Shown: positions 1 to 11,196 of the stretch, in pieces
Layout: each line of letters opens with the position of its first letter
How positions within the stretch are numbered: the stretch's first letter is position 1
Origin: Lactobacillus sp. YT155
GTDB taxonomy: Bacteria > Bacillota > Bacilli > Lactobacillales > Lactobacillaceae
Length of the DNA stretch: 64,000 bases
Direction: 5' to 3'
Assembly: GCF_030504545.1 (NCBI RefSeq)
Contig: NZ_JAUKWP010000001.1
Location: 419,255 to 483,254 of the forward strand
Notes under the pieces: model-generated
The model's database searches: none
What the model was told of the DNA's origin: nothing
Seen by the model: only the letters and a program-made list of their open reading frames with translations
Program-made: the position numbers and the translations under genes

Positions 1-82
1 TATTCATAGAGATCCTCAGTTTATTTATTCTATATACTATGTAATTTTACCACAGTTACGCCTTCTTGACTGGATAGAAAAA

Positions 83-104
83 GGACCACACCGAAGTGTG
101 GTCC
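83..104 (-). terminator. rpsR operon terminator
   Basis: A perfect 9-bp stem (GGACCACAC / GTGTGGTCC) closes a TTCG tetraloop on the minus strand and is followed by TTTTTC. It lies just after the rpsR stop codon, so it ends the rpsF-ssb-rpsR transcript. Confidence 0.9.
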
Positions 105-113
105 CTCTAATTA

Positions 114-356
114 TTAGTCTTCAGCAACGAATGGCAATAGTGCCATAATTCTTGCTCTTTTAATTGCTGTAGTTAAACTTCTTTGATTCTTTGCACTTGT
201 ACCAGTTACTCGACGAGGCAAAATTTTTCCACTTTCAGAGATGAATCTCTTAAGTAATTCTGTGTCTTTGTAATCGATATATTCAATATGGTTAGCGGCA
301 ATAAAATCAACTTTACGGCGTTTTCTTCCACCGCCACGTCTTTGTTGTTGAGCCAT
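114..356 (-). CDS. rpsR: 30S ribosomal protein S18
   Basis: This 80-residue basic protein is S18, a small-subunit protein that binds with S6 in the platform of the 30S particle. The Gly/Arg/Lys-rich start (residues 5-15), the [15 protein letters not shown] segment and the [12 protein letters not shown] segment are family hallmarks. The length is normal. The start is fixed by a strong GTAGGAGG ribosome site just upstream. It is the last gene of rpsF-ssb-rpsR and is followed by a strong terminator. Identity is secure. Confidence 0.98.
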   Translation of the reverse strand: MAQQQRRGGGRKRRKVDFIAANHIEYIDYKDTELLKRFISESGKILPRRVTGTSAKNQRSLTTAIKRARIMALLPFVAED

Positions 357-388
357 GTTTTTTTCCTCCTACTTAAAAATGAGAAATA

Positions 389-871
389 CTAGAATGGCAA
401 GTCATCATCTGAGATATCAATTGATTGACTGTTATCTGCAAATGGATCTGCTTGGCTTTCAAAAGTATTTTCAGGTTTATTATTCGTATTGTTGTTGTTA
501 TTAGGAACGTTGTTTGCTGCAGGATTTGATGAAGGACGATTCTCAGTTGCTGATTTTGATTCTAACAATGAGAAGTTATCGACAACCACTTCAGTCACAT
601 AGACTTTTTGACCTTGTTGATTTTCATAAGATCTTGATTGTAGACGTCCATCGATTCCTACCAATGAACCTTTTTTAGTGAAATTAGCAAAGTTCTCAGC
701 TGATTTTCTCCAGATAACACAGTTAATGAAGTCAGCCTCTCTCTCACCTTGCTGATTTGTGAATTGACGGTTAACCGCAATTGTAAAACTACCAACTGCA
801 GCTCCGTTGGCAGTATATCTCAAATCAGGGTCACGTGTCAGACGACCAACTAGTACAACTCTATTTATCAT
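389..871 (-). CDS. ssb: single-stranded DNA-binding protein
   Basis: This 160-residue protein coats single-stranded DNA during replication, repair and recombination. Residues 1-105 form the OB-fold (start [19 protein letters not shown], then [13 protein letters not shown]). Residues 106-150 are a flexible Asn/Pro-rich linker with an Asn run. The C-terminus is the acidic tip DDDLPF, which recruits partner proteins in the SSB family. AAAGGAGG lies just upstream of the ATG. It sits between rpsF and rpsR, the usual firmicute arrangement. Confidence 0.98.
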   Translation of the reverse strand: MINRVVLVGRLTRDPDLRYTANGAAVGSFTIAVNRQFTNQQGEREADFINCVIWRKSAENFANFTKKGSLVGIDGRLQSRSYENQQGQKVYVTEVVVDNFSLLESKSATENRPSSNPAANNVPNNNNNTNNKPENTFESQADPFADNSQSIDISDDDLPF

Positions 872-912
872 AAATAACTGCCTCCTTTAAAATATGTTTC
901 ATGTGAAACATT

Positions 913-1206
913 TTAGTCTTCACGTTTGATAATCATTTGGCGAAGAACTGAATCATCAATTTTTGCTAAACGGTCAAATTCGCTTGTAGCTTTTGTATCG
1001 TCAGCATTGATGTTTGTAATGTGATACAAACCTTCATGATAACCAGCGATTTCATAAGCTAGGTGACGTTTTTCCCAGTCTTTTGAATCAATGATTTCAG
1101 CACCGTTGTCTTTAAGAATCTTATCAAACTTTTCAACAACTGCATTCTTACCTGCTTCATCAAGGTCTGGTTTGATGATATATGTAATTTCGTAATGTGC
1201 TGCCAT
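913..1206 (-). CDS. rpsF: 30S ribosomal protein S6
   Basis: This 97-residue protein is ribosomal protein S6, the partner of S18. The start [17 protein letters not shown] and the [17 protein letters not shown] segment are typical. The length matches the family. A GAGGAGGTG site precedes the ATG. It is the first gene of the rpsF-ssb-rpsR operon, and its leader folds into a structure resembling the S6:S18 autoregulatory motif (separate entry), so the protein complex probably represses its own translation. Confidence 0.98.
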   Translation of the reverse strand: MAAHYEITYIIKPDLDEAGKNAVVEKFDKILKDNGAEIIDSKDWEKRHLAYEIAGYHEGLYHITNINADDTKATSEFDRLAKIDDSVLRQMIIKRED

Positions 1207-1225
1207 TTTGGCACCTCCTCTTGGT

Positions 1226-1274
1226 CTAATGGTTCTTAATCAATATAAGAACAAGGAGCACGGGAACCTATTAG
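1226..1274 (-). promoter_or_regulatory. S6:S18-like leader RNA of rpsF
   Basis: The rpsF leader on the minus strand forms a stem of CTAAT-A-GGTTC with GAACC-ATTAG (one bulged A). Inside it is an asymmetric loop holding CCCGTGCTCC and an upper AT-rich helix. A CCG-containing internal loop on such a stem is the hallmark of the S6:S18 binding motif described upstream of bacterial rpsF. The pairing is directly seen; the regulatory role is by analogy. Confidence 0.75.
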
Positions 1275-1412
1275 GTTCTAATACTCACAGTAAGAAATAA
1301 TACCATAGATTAAGATTAATTTCTATAACAAATCACAAATAAATCGACACGTGATACTCATTTAAGTATACCCATTAAATTACGCAATTATTCCCCGGGA
1401 AATAATATAAAT

Positions 1413-1436
1413 AAAAAAAACGACTTTCGTCGTTTT
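1413..1436 (-). terminator. gyrA terminator
   Basis: An 8-bp stem (AAAACGAC / GTCGTTTT) with a 4-base loop lies directly after the gyrA stop on the minus strand and runs into a T-tract. It separates gyrBA from the rpsF operon. Confidence 0.85.
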
Positions 1437-1438
1437 AA

Positions 1439-3928
1439 TTATTCTTCACTATTGTTGTTTTCTTCTTCAGTAACTTCTGGAGTTTCTGCTTCTTCTTCAG
1501 GAGCAACCTTAGCCATTGTCGAGACAATTGCATCTTGATCAACACGAATCAATCTAACTCCAAGGGTTGCACGTCCTGTTTGTGAAACATCCTTAGCATG
1601 GAAACGAATCATAACACCTTTGTTGGTAATTAACATAATGTCTTCATCGCCTTCAACTACAGCAATTCCAGCTAGTGGTCCATTTTTCTCAGTTACATTA
1701 ACAGTCTTGATACCTTTACCACCACGTCCTTTGACAGGATATTGATCAGCACCAGTTCTCTTACCATAACCATTCTCAGAAATTACTAGGACCTCTGATT
1801 CTGGAGTAAGAATTGACGAGCCAACAACATAATCGTTTTCTCTCAATCTAATTCCACGGACACCAGAAGCTGTTCTTCCCATGGTACGAACGTCACTTTC
1901 TTTGAAGGTTACGGCATAACCTAAGTGAGTTCCGATAAAGATAACTTGCTGTCCATCAGTTAGATAAACATCTTTCAATTCATCTTTATCTTTCAAGGTA
2001 ATAGCTCTTAGTCCATTAGTTCTAATATTCTTGAATTCTTCAACGGAAGTTCTCTTTACTGTTCCTTGTTCAGTGACAAAGAATAAGTTCTTTTCGTTGT
2101 TGTCTGAATCCTTAGGAATATTGATAACTGTCTGAACTTTTTCATCAGAGTCAATTCCTAATAGGTTAATAATTGGAATTCCCTTAGCTGTACGACCATA
2201 TTCAGGAATCTCATAACCTTTAGATTTATAAACCTTACCACTATTGGTAAAGAATAATAATTGATCATGAGTTGAGGTATAAATTAGATGCTCGATAAAG
2301 TCATCATCGTGAATTCCCATACCTTGAATTCCACGACCACCACGGTTTTGAACCTTGAACTCATCAGCAGATAGACGCTTGATGTATCCATTATGGGTCA
2401 AAACAACTAGGATATTTTCTTCTTCAATTAGATCTTCATCTTCAAGACTAAGAACTTCACCTACTAATAATTCAGTTCTTCTGTCATCGCCAAATTTATC
2501 TTGAATTTCAAGTAATTCTTCGTAGATAATTTTGTCGATTCGTTCTGGTTTTGCCAAAATATCTTTCAAATCAGCAATTTTCTTAACTAATTCATTGTAT
2601 TCAGCTTCAACCTTATCACGTTCCAAACCTGTTAAACGAACCAAACGCATATCTAAGATAGCTTGTGATTGTTTATCAGAAAGTTTGAAGTTCTCCATCA
2701 ATGCAGCCTTAGCAACTTCTGATGTTTGTGAACCACGAATAATTTTAATAATTTCATCGATATGATCTAAAGCAATTCGCAATCCTTCAAGAATATGAGC
2801 TCTAGCTTCTGCTTTTTTAAGATCAAACTTAGTTCTACGTTCGATAACTTCTTCTTGATGAGTAAGGTATTTTACCAAAATCTCTTTAAGTGAAAGAAGT
2901 TTTGGTGCTCCTTCAACAATTGCTACCATGTTGAAACCAAATGAAGTTTGCATAGAAGTTTGCTTGAATAAGTTATTCAAAACAACCGTTGCAGAAATAT
3001 CACGTCTGATTTCGATAACAATTCGCATACCATCACGGTCAGATTCATCATTTAAGTCGGTAATTCCTTCAAGTCGCTTATCACGAGCCAATTCGGCAAT
3101 TCTCTCAACCAAACGAGCTTTATTAACCATATATGGTAACTCGGTAACAATAATCTTTTCACGGCCACTCTTAGATGTTTCAATCTCAGTTTTGGCACGT
3201 AAAATAATGCTTCCTTTACCTGTTTCGTAGGCTTTTCTAATTCCAGATTTACCCATTACCAAACCACCAGTTGGGAAGTCAGGTCCTGGTAAAGCTGTCA
3301 TTAAATCAGCTACAGTTGCTTCTTTGTTATCCATCAAAATATGAATAGCATCAATAACTTCTTTTAAGTTATGTGGTGGAATATTAGTGGTCATACCAAC
3401 AGCAATTCCGGTTGCTCCATTAACTAGTAAGTTAGGGAATCTAGCAGGTAAAACTCTTGGTTCACGTTCTGTTCCATCATAGTTTTCTTGAAAATCAATC
3501 GTATCTTTATTGATATCACGAAGCATTTCCAAAGTAATTTTACTCATTCTTGCTTCAGTGTAACGCATAGCAGCAGCGGGATCGCCGTCAATTGAACCAA
3601 AGTTACCATGACCATCAACTAGAAGATAACGGTAACTAAAGTCTTGAGCCATTCTAACCATTGATTCATAAATTGCACTATCACCGTGAGGATGGTATTT
3701 ACCCATAACATCACCAACGATACGTGCTGATTTTTTATATGGTTTATCAGGTGTGACACCTAATTCATTCATTCCGTAAAGAATACGACGATGAACTGGT
3801 TTCAATCCATCACGAACATCAGGTAATGCACGAGCTACAATAACACTCATGGCATAATCCAAGAATGATGTTCTCATGGTTTTTGTCAATTCAATCGTAT
3901 TAATTCTATGATCTAATTCATCACTCAT
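1439..3928 (-). CDS. gyrA: DNA gyrase subunit A
   Basis: This 829-residue protein is the DNA breakage-reunion subunit of gyrase, which introduces negative supercoils with GyrB. The catalytic tyrosine lies in AAMRYTEAR (near residue 120). The quinolone-determining region reads [10 protein letters not shown], with Ser and Glu at the two key positions, the usual susceptible-type residues of Gram-positives. A GyrA-box-like [11 protein letters not shown] near residue 530 marks the C-terminal wrapping domain and separates it from the ParC paralogue. The tail is acidic. TTAGGAGGG precedes the ATG. It follows gyrB by 14 bases. Confidence 0.97.
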   Translation of the reverse strand: MSDELDHRINTIELTKTMRTSFLDYAMSVIVARALPDVRDGLKPVHRRILYGMNELGVTPDKPYKKSARIVGDVMGKYHPHGDSAIYESMVRMAQDFSYRYLLVDGHGNFGSIDGDPAAAMRYTEARMSKITLEMLRDINKDTIDFQENYDGTEREPRVLPARFPNLLVNGATGIAVGMTTNIPPHNLKEVIDAIHILMDNKEATVADLMTALPGPDFPTGGLVMGKSGIRKAYETGKGSIILRAKTEIETSKSGREKIIVTELPYMVNKARLVERIAELARDKRLEGITDLNDESDRDGMRIVIEIRRDISATVVLNNLFKQTSMQTSFGFNMVAIVEGAPKLLSLKEILVKYLTHQEEVIERRTKFDLKKAEARAHILEGLRIALDHIDEIIKIIRGSQTSEVAKAALMENFKLSDKQSQAILDMRLVRLTGLERDKVEAEYNELVKKIADLKDILAKPERIDKIIYEELLEIQDKFGDDRRTELLVGEVLSLEDEDLIEEENILVVLTHNGYIKRLSADEFKVQNRGGRGIQGMGIHDDDFIEHLIYTSTHDQLLFFTNSGKVYKSKGYEIPEYGRTAKGIPIINLLGIDSDEKVQTVINIPKDSDNNEKNLFFVTEQGTVKRTSVEEFKNIRTNGLRAITLKDKDELKDVYLTDGQQVIFIGTHLGYAVTFKESDVRTMGRTASGVRGIRLRENDYVVGSSILTPESEVLVISENGYGKRTGADQYPVKGRGGKGIKTVNVTEKNGPLAGIAVVEGDEDIMLITNKGVMIRFHAKDVSQTGRATLGVRLIRVDQDAIVSTMAKVAPEEEAETPEVTEEENNNSEE

Positions 3929-3942
3929 TAAATTTTACCCTC

Positions 3943-5922
<1,980 letters not shown>

Positions 5923-7038
5923 CTAGTTTTTAATTATTTGACCGTCGTTCACCGTATAAATCTGGGGATTTTTAACAATTTCTCGATTAATTCCATCCAA
6001 ATTTGTAGTGGTAATAAAGGTTTGAATGTTTGTCTCAATTGCTCTTAATAGCTGTGTTTGTCGCAACTCATCAAGTTCAGATAAAACATCATCCAATAAC
6101 AAAATGGGATAATCGCCGATTACTTCTTTGATTAATTCCACTTCGGCAAGTTTCATACTCAAAATCACTGTTCGTTGTTGCCCTTGAGAACCAAAATCAG
6201 ACACATCACGTTCATTGATTAGAAACGCAATATCATCTCTTTGTGGTCCTAATAAGGTCATCCCAGCACGAACTTCTTTATCATAGTTTTTTTGATAATT
6301 TTCTCTCAAACTCTGATAAATATCTTTAGCTTCAGTTAACTGACTATCAAAACTATTGGTTTTATACGAAATTTCTAGTGATTCTTGATTATCCGTCAAT
6401 TCCAAATGAATTTTTCGCATATTCTTTTCTAGATTCGCTAAAAATTTTTGCCGTTCAACAATAATTTTGACCCCAAATTCAGCTAATTGATCTGTAAGTA
6501 CATCAAGATACAAGCGGTCATCAGTCTGCTTTTTTTGAAGTTTTTTGAGGTAATTATTTCTTTGGCGAATAATCTTTTTAAATTGACTGAAATTAGCTAG
6601 ATAAGAATGACTAATCTGGCCAATTTCCATATCAAGAAATCTTCTTCTTTGAGTAGGATTCCCCTTAATCAAGTTAAGATCTTCAGGAGCAAATAAGACA
6701 ACATTCAAGTTACCAACGTAATTAGATAACTTCTTTTGTTCGAGCTTATTAACTTTTGCTTTCTTCCCAACTTTGCTAACAATTAATTCCAAATCGACTT
6801 TACCAATGTTTTTTTCCACAATCGCATTGATTCTAGCAAAATCTTGATTCCATCTAATCAAATCTTTATCGTCAGAAGTTCGATGACTCCTAGCTAACGC
6901 TAAAACAAAAAAAGATTCTAATAAATTCGTCTTTCCTTGTGCGTTTTTCCCGATAAAAACATTGATATTCGGAGAAAAATCGGTGCTCAAAGATTCATAA
7001 TTTCGAAAATCTTTTAAGGTGATATTTTTAATATACAT
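5923..7038 (-). CDS. recF: DNA replication/repair protein RecF
   Basis: This 371-residue SMC-like ATPase helps load RecA at single-stranded gaps with RecO and RecR. The Walker A motif is GKNAQGKTNLLES (about residues 30-42) in the normal N-terminal position, and the Walker B region is PILLLDDVLSELD near residue 330. The signature is GSQGQQRTVILSMKLAE. The length is standard. It lies 8 bases after the S4-domain gene and just before gyrB, the conserved dnaN-yaaA-recF-gyrB order. Confidence 0.97.
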   Translation of the reverse strand: MYIKNITLKDFRNYESLSTDFSPNINVFIGKNAQGKTNLLESFFVLALARSHRTSDDKDLIRWNQDFARINAIVEKNIGKVDLELIVSKVGKKAKVNKLEQKKLSNYVGNLNVVLFAPEDLNLIKGNPTQRRRFLDMEIGQISHSYLANFSQFKKIIRQRNNYLKKLQKKQTDDRLYLDVLTDQLAEFGVKIIVERQKFLANLEKNMRKIHLELTDNQESLEISYKTNSFDSQLTEAKDIYQSLRENYQKNYDKEVRAGMTLLGPQRDDIAFLINERDVSDFGSQGQQRTVILSMKLAEVELIKEVIGDYPILLLDDVLSELDELRQTQLLRAIETNIQTFITTTNLDGINREIVKNPQIYTVNDGQIIKN

Positions 7039-7046
7039 AATTTGTA

Positions 7047-7259
7047 TTACTGAACTATCTTAATAATATCTTGATCATCAATTTTTAGTTCATCACCCAC
7101 ATAGATTTTTTTGCCACGACGATTTTCTACCTCACCGTTCAAAAAAACTAGATCTTCTTGTAAAAAGAATTTTGCTTGTCCGCCAGTTGAAATTACGCCA
7201 ACTTCTTTGAGTAACTGACCAAGAGTAATGAACTCTTTATTGAGTACGAATTCTTGCAT
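7047..7259 (-). CDS. yaaA: S4-domain RNA-binding protein YaaA
   Basis: This small 70-residue protein is almost entirely an S4 RNA-binding domain, with TLGQLLKEVGVISTGGQAKFFL and FLNGEVENRRGKKIYVGDEL segments. The family sits between dnaN and recF in most firmicutes and has been linked to ribosome assembly, but its exact role is not settled. AGAGGTAAAG precedes the ATG. It is probably cotranscribed with recF and gyrBA. Confidence 0.9.
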   Translation of the reverse strand: MQEFVLNKEFITLGQLLKEVGVISTGGQAKFFLQEDLVFLNGEVENRRGKKIYVGDELKIDDQDIIKIVQ

Positions 7260-7404
7260 TCTTTACCTCTTTTTTTGGTCGAAATAATAAAACAACGTTC
7301 TCTTATATTATAGCCTTTTTAACCAATAAAAACAATCTTATAACCAATTTATAAGCCATATAAGCCAATTTAAGCTGAGTTGGTGTAATTACATTCAAAA
7401 AAGA

Positions 7405-7432
7405 AAAAAATCGCTCATACGAACGATTTTTT
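7405..7432 (-). terminator. dnaN terminator
   Basis: A 12-bp stem on the minus strand (AAAAAATCGTTC / GAGCGATTTTTT, one wobble pair) with a GTAT loop follows the dnaN stop and runs into TCTTTTTT. It ends the dnaA-dnaN transcript, so yaaA-recF-gyrBA probably starts from its own promoter in 7260-7400. Confidence 0.8.
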
Positions 7433-7444
7433 CAAAATTTAAAA

Positions 7445-8578
7445 TTAATATGTTCTAACTGGAGTAATTAATTGAATAAATTTATCACTTTCAGCCGATG
7501 GTTCGATAGTAAATGGATGTAATGGCGAAGTGAATTTAATTTCAATATCAGCAGCTCCTAAAACTTTCAAAGCATCTTTTAAGTAATCAGGATTGAATGA
7601 AATTTCTAAATCTTCACCATTAATATTCTTGAAATTAACTGATTCTTCAACTGTACCAACTTCAGGAGAGTTCCCATAAATAACAACTTGATTTTCGTTT
7701 GAGTTAATTTGAAGTTTAACTACGTTGTTACGACTTTCATGTGAAAGCAGTGAAGCACGTTCAATCGATGCTAATAATTCAGTTGCTTCAAAAGTAACGG
7801 TCGTGTTTGATGATTCAGGAATTAAACGATCTGTTTCTGGATAGTTTCCTTCCAAAAGTCTTGAATAAAATAAGGTATCACCGAAACTAAAGAGAACTTG
7901 ATTTTCAGAAATTGACATTTTTACTTCTGAGACGTCATCAGCGATTGTTCGAGTCAATTCCAATAAACTTTTTCCAGGAATGATGAAATCATATTCTTCA
8001 GAACTAGCGATTGGAACGATTCGTTGTGATAAACGATGACTATCGGTTGCCACAGCCTTAAGTTGACTGTCTTTAATTACCAAGTTAACCCCAGTTAAGA
8101 TGGGACGACTTTCTTGATTAGAAACAGCAATAACGGTTTGATCAACTACTTCTTTTAGTAAATCTTTGTCCAATACAATTGGGTTTTGAGTAGCGACTTC
8201 TGGAAGATGTGGATAATTAACAGCATCAATTCCGTTAATAGTAAATTCTGATTTACCAGCAGAAATAATAGTTTGTAAATTATCTAAAAGATTAATGTTT
8301 AATGTATCACCAGGAAGTTTTTTAATAATTTCATTGAAGAAACGAGCTGGTAAAACAATTGCTCCGGTTGATTCAATCGTTAAATTGTTATCAGCGTTGT
8401 CTTTAGCTATGAAAGTAGTAATAGAAATATCAGCATCACTACCTGAGATTGTTAGACCATCATCTTTTAAGTTTAAGTAAATTCCTGAAAGTATTGGAAT
8501 AGTAGTTTTTGAACTAATAGCTCTTAAAACCGTGTTGACATTATTTACGAAAATATTTTTATCAATTGAAAATTTCAT
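7445..8578 (-). CDS. dnaN: DNA polymerase III beta sliding clamp
   Basis: This 377-residue protein forms the ring-shaped dimer that holds DNA polymerase III on DNA. It begins MKFSIDKNIFVNNVNTVLRA and ends with the clamp-type tail FIQLITPVRTY. The three-repeat clamp fold is supported by overall length and the VLPARFFNEIIKKLPG and SRLLEGNYPETDRLIP segments. AAAGGAGTCTCTC precedes the ATG. It follows dnaA, with an origin element in the gap between them. Confidence 0.97.
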   Translation of the reverse strand: MKFSIDKNIFVNNVNTVLRAISSKTTIPILSGIYLNLKDDGLTISGSDADISITTFIAKDNADNNLTIESTGAIVLPARFFNEIIKKLPGDTLNINLLDNLQTIISAGKSEFTINGIDAVNYPHLPEVATQNPIVLDKDLLKEVVDQTVIAVSNQESRPILTGVNLVIKDSQLKAVATDSHRLSQRIVPIASSEEYDFIIPGKSLLELTRTIADDVSEVKMSISENQVLFSFGDTLFYSRLLEGNYPETDRLIPESSNTTVTFEATELLASIERASLLSHESRNNVVKLQINSNENQVVIYGNSPEVGTVEESVNFKNINGEDLEISFNPDYLKDALKVLGAADIEIKFTSPLHPFTIEPSAESDKFIQLITPVRTY

Positions 8579-8589
8579 GAGAGACTCCT

Positions 8590-8735
8590 TTATATATATA
8601 TTATTAAATATATGTAGTAATAGTAGTAGGACCTGTTAATTCTGTTGAAAAGTAACTTGAGGATTGGTGTGACTAGTAAAATTCTTGTTTAAAAGCAGTG
8701 TGGATAACTGGTGGAAAAAAGCATTCTTATCCACA
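8590..8735. other. oriC: oriC downstream lobe (unwinding region)
   Basis: The dnaA-dnaN gap holds perfect DnaA boxes TTATCCACA at 8727-8735 and TGTGGATAA at 8699-8707. A degenerate box TGTTGAAAA lies at 8643-8651. Next come five tandem TAG/TAA triplets at 8615-8629 (plus strand), then a run of alternating TA at 8590-8612. This matches the order box, DnaA-trio, AT-rich element seen downstream of dnaA in Bacillus subtilis. The motifs are seen; origin melting here is inferred from that precedent. Confidence 0.85.
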
Positions 8736-8736
8736 A

Positions 8737-10080
8737 TCAATTTTTGAGTTCACCCTTTAATTCATTAACTGCTTTTTGTAAATCCGTGTCGAATTTTATT
8801 TCTTCAGAGATTTTTTCACAAGAATGCATAACTGTTGTATGATCCTTACCGCCGAATTCTTGACCAATCTGTGGTAAGGAACGATCGGTTAGTTCACGAG
8901 CCAGATACATGGCAATTTGGCGAGGAATTACAATTGAATGTACCCTTTTCTTACCTAAGATATCTTCAACAGAAACTTTGAAGTACTTGGCAACTCTTTC
9001 TTGAATCTTAGAAATGGTTAAGCCCTTTTTCTTTTTCGAGAGCTTCAAGCCCTTCATGGCTTCCACAGCTAATTGAGTTGTAATATCGGATTTTTGCATG
9101 GTTGCGTAAGCTTGAACTCGAACCAATGCTCCTTCAAGTTCACGAACGTTGCTATCAATCTGTCCAGCAATATAAGAAAGAGTTTCATCAGGTATTTCTA
9201 AGTTCTCATATTCTGCTTTGGTTCTTAAAATGGCAATTCGTGTTTCTAGATCAGGTGCGGTGATGTCGACTGACAAGCCCCACTTGAATCGAGAAACTAA
9301 ACGTTCCTCAAGTTTGGGGATTTCATTTGGTAAACGATCGGAAGTAAGAACAATTTGCTTCTTATTATTGTAGAGTTCGTTAAATGTGTGGAAGAATTCT
9401 TCTTGTGTTCCCTCTTTGTCAGCAAAGAACTGAATGTCATCGACCATTAAGAGGTCTACATTACGATAAGAATTTCGGAACTCATCTTGGGTTTTATTTT
9501 GAATCGAATTGATAAAGTCATTGGCGAAGGTTTCGCTAGTGACATATTTGACGTTAGCGTCAGGATTTTTTTGAAGTAATTGATGTCCAATAGCTTGCAT
9601 CAAGTGAGTTTTACCTAAACCTACGCCACCATAGATGAACAAAGGATTGTACAAAACTCCTGGTTCTTCAGAAACAACCAGTGCAGCTGCATGAGCCATT
9701 TGATTTCCCGAACCAGTAACGAAAGTTTCAAACGTGTATTTACTATTTAAATGTGCGCTTGGAGTTTTCGGAGCTATTTGTTCAGTTTCATCTTCGGGAA
9801 GCTTAACCGTTGGCTGCTCAGACTTTAATCTGATAACTGGCGTAATGTCACGAGAATATAACTCGAAGGCAGCTTCCACAATTTTATTGGTAAAATTACG
9901 TTCCCAATAGTCCTTATGTAAAGCTAGAGGAACTTCAATGATGATATTAGTATCGTCCATTGAAATAGGAATCGCCGGTTTAATCCAAGTATTAAAACTG
10001 ACAGGTTGCAGTTCTTTTTTTTGTTTTTCTTCGAAATATGACCAGAAACCGTTCATATCTATAGGTGAATTATCTGACAC
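8737..10080 (-). CDS. dnaA: chromosomal replication initiator DnaA
   Basis: This 447-residue AAA+ protein binds DnaA boxes and melts the origin. The N-terminal domain I starts [18 protein letters not shown]. Walker A is [10 protein letters not shown] (near residue 151) and Walker B is [10 protein letters not shown]. The C-terminal DNA-binding domain holds [16 protein letters not shown]. The start codon is GTG, with GGAGGAAGAAC before it; no in-frame ATG is better placed. It is flanked on both sides by DnaA boxes, which allows self-regulation. Confidence 0.98.
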   Translation of the reverse strand: MSDNSPIDMNGFWSYFEEKQKKELQPVSFNTWIKPAIPISMDDTNIIIEVPLALHKDYWERNFTNKIVEAAFELYSRDITPVIRLKSEQPTVKLPEDETEQIAPKTPSAHLNSKYTFETFVTGSGNQMAHAAALVVSEEPGVLYNPLFIYGGVGLGKTHLMQAIGHQLLQKNPDANVKYVTSETFANDFINSIQNKTQDEFRNSYRNVDLLMVDDIQFFADKEGTQEEFFHTFNELYNNKKQIVLTSDRLPNEIPKLEERLVSRFKWGLSVDITAPDLETRIAILRTKAEYENLEIPDETLSYIAGQIDSNVRELEGALVRVQAYATMQKSDITTQLAVEAMKGLKLSKKKKGLTISKIQERVAKYFKVSVEDILGKKRVHSIVIPRQIAMYLARELTDRSLPQIGQEFGGKDHTTVMHSCEKISEEIKFDTDLQKAVNELKGELKN

Positions 10081-10148
10081 GTTCTTCCTCCAAAATAATT
10101 AAGAAACTATTAAGATGATACTAACCAGTTTAGCATTTTTAGAAAAAG

Positions 10149-10490
10149 TTTTCCACAGAAGAATCATTGAGAGTGAATAAAAAATTTTTCACAAAATTCA
10201 CAAGAAACAATCAACAATATACACAGGTAGGCGAATAAAAAATTGCCAAAACCTGTGGATAAGTGGAAAATAAGAAAGCGAGAAAGAGATGTTAACAGGA
10301 TATTTGTGGAAATTAAGCTGAAAAAATAAATGATTTTGAGAGTTACTAACAGAAATTAAATAATTGTGGATAAACAAATTAACAACTTGCGATTTTGTTG
10401 AAAACTCTGTTAATAACTTGGGGAAAGAAAATTTTTTCTGTTTCAATTCACAAAAGTTTTACACATGTTAATTACGCAAAAAGTGTATAA
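10149..10490. other. oriC: oriC upstream DnaA-box array
   Basis: The 553-base gap between dnaA and rpmH has no credible gene. Perfect DnaA boxes (TGTGGATAA) lie at 10254-10262 and 10365-10373. One-mismatch boxes lie at 10149-10157, 10185-10193, 10217-10225, 10408-10416, 10457-10465 and 10482-10490, and a two-mismatch box at 10305-10313. The whole stretch is AT-rich. This is the upstream lobe of a bipartite origin, and it also probably controls dnaA. Confidence 0.9.
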
Positions 10491-10566
10491 CTCCTAATCT
10501 AACAATGATTTTTTTTTTAATTTCTTATTTAACTTTGGTTTAATTCGTGGTAATATATTCGAGTAA

Positions 10567-10594
10567 TTGTCTTAGAGATTAATTTAGATACAAT
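10567..10594 (+). promoter_or_regulatory. rpmH promoter (candidate)
   Basis: TTGTCT and TACAAT are separated by 16 bases, about 40 bases upstream of the rpmH start codon. The -10 has 5 of 6 consensus bases and the -35 has 4 of 6. Confidence 0.5.
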
Positions 10595-10633
10595 TAATTA
10601 TTAAAAGATAAATTTTCAGATGGAGGCAAATCA

Positions 10634-10771
10634 ATGACAAAAAGAACATTCCAACCCAAGAAACGCCATCGTGAAAGAGTTCATGGTTTCATGAAGAGAA
10701 TGAGTACAAGTAACGGTAGAAAAGTTCTAGCTCGTCGCCGTAAAAAAGGTAGAAAAGTTCTATCAGCATAG
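10634..10771 (+). CDS. rpmH: 50S ribosomal protein L34
   Basis: This 45-codon gene encodes L34, a very basic protein of the large ribosomal subunit. It begins [19 protein letters not shown] and ends with Arg/Lys-rich sequence and KVLSA. The length is normal for the family. GGAGG lies 7 bases before the ATG. It is the first gene to the right of oriC and is followed by a terminator before rnpA, so part of the transcription ends there. Confidence 0.98.
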   Translation: MTKRTFQPKKRHRERVHGFMKRMSTSNGRKVLARRRKKGRKVLSA

Positions 10772-10798
10772 ACTACTGATATTCAGTGGTCTTTTTTT
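10771..10798 (+). terminator. rpmH terminator
   Basis: A 9-bp stem with wobble pairs (GACTACTGA / TCAGTGGTC, TAT loop) begins at the rpmH stop codon and is followed by seven T. It can adjust the ratio of L34 to RnpA made from a shared transcript. Confidence 0.8.
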
Positions 10799-10829
10799 AT
10801 AAATTCATTTTAAGTATGGTGATTATTTA

Positions 10830-11180
10830 ATGAGAAAAAGTTACCGAATTAAAAAAGAAGATGAATTTCAGAAAGTTTTTTTCGGTGGGAATTCAGTCGC
10901 TAATAAAAACTTTGTGCTGTATCAAATTCCCAAGAGTGGACAAAAACATTTTCGTGTAGGGATTTCTGTTGGTAAAAAAGTTGCTTTAAGAGCTAACAAA
11001 AGAAATCAAATAAAGAGATATATTCGACAATCCTTGTTTGAATTAAGAGATCAAATACCTAACGAAGTTGATTTTTTGATTATTGCTAGAAAGACATCTT
11101 TAGATTTAAGTATGAGTGAAACAAAAAATAATATCACTCATCTACTAAAATTAGGTAAAATAATAGACGAAACTCGATAA
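10830..11180 (+). CDS. rnpA: ribonuclease P protein component
   Basis: This 116-residue protein assists the RNase P RNA in cutting 5' leaders from precursor tRNAs. It begins [17 protein letters not shown] and has the RNR signature [16 protein letters not shown] near residue 55. The length is normal. It sits between rpmH and yidC, as in most bacteria, and 16 bases separate it from yidC, which implies cotranscription. Confidence 0.97.
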   Translation: MRKSYRIKKEDEFQKVFFGGNSVANKNFVLYQIPKSGQKHFRVGISVGKKVALRANKRNQIKRYIRQSLFELRDQIPNEVDFLIIARKTSLDLSMSETKNNITHLLKLGKIIDETR

Positions 11181-11196
11181 AGGTATGGTTTAACCA

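Noticed and set aside
10198-10446. 82-codon minus-strand ORF in the dnaA-rpmH gap
   Set aside because: It lies across the DnaA-box array, has AT-driven composition and no ribosome site; its frame is explained by the origin.
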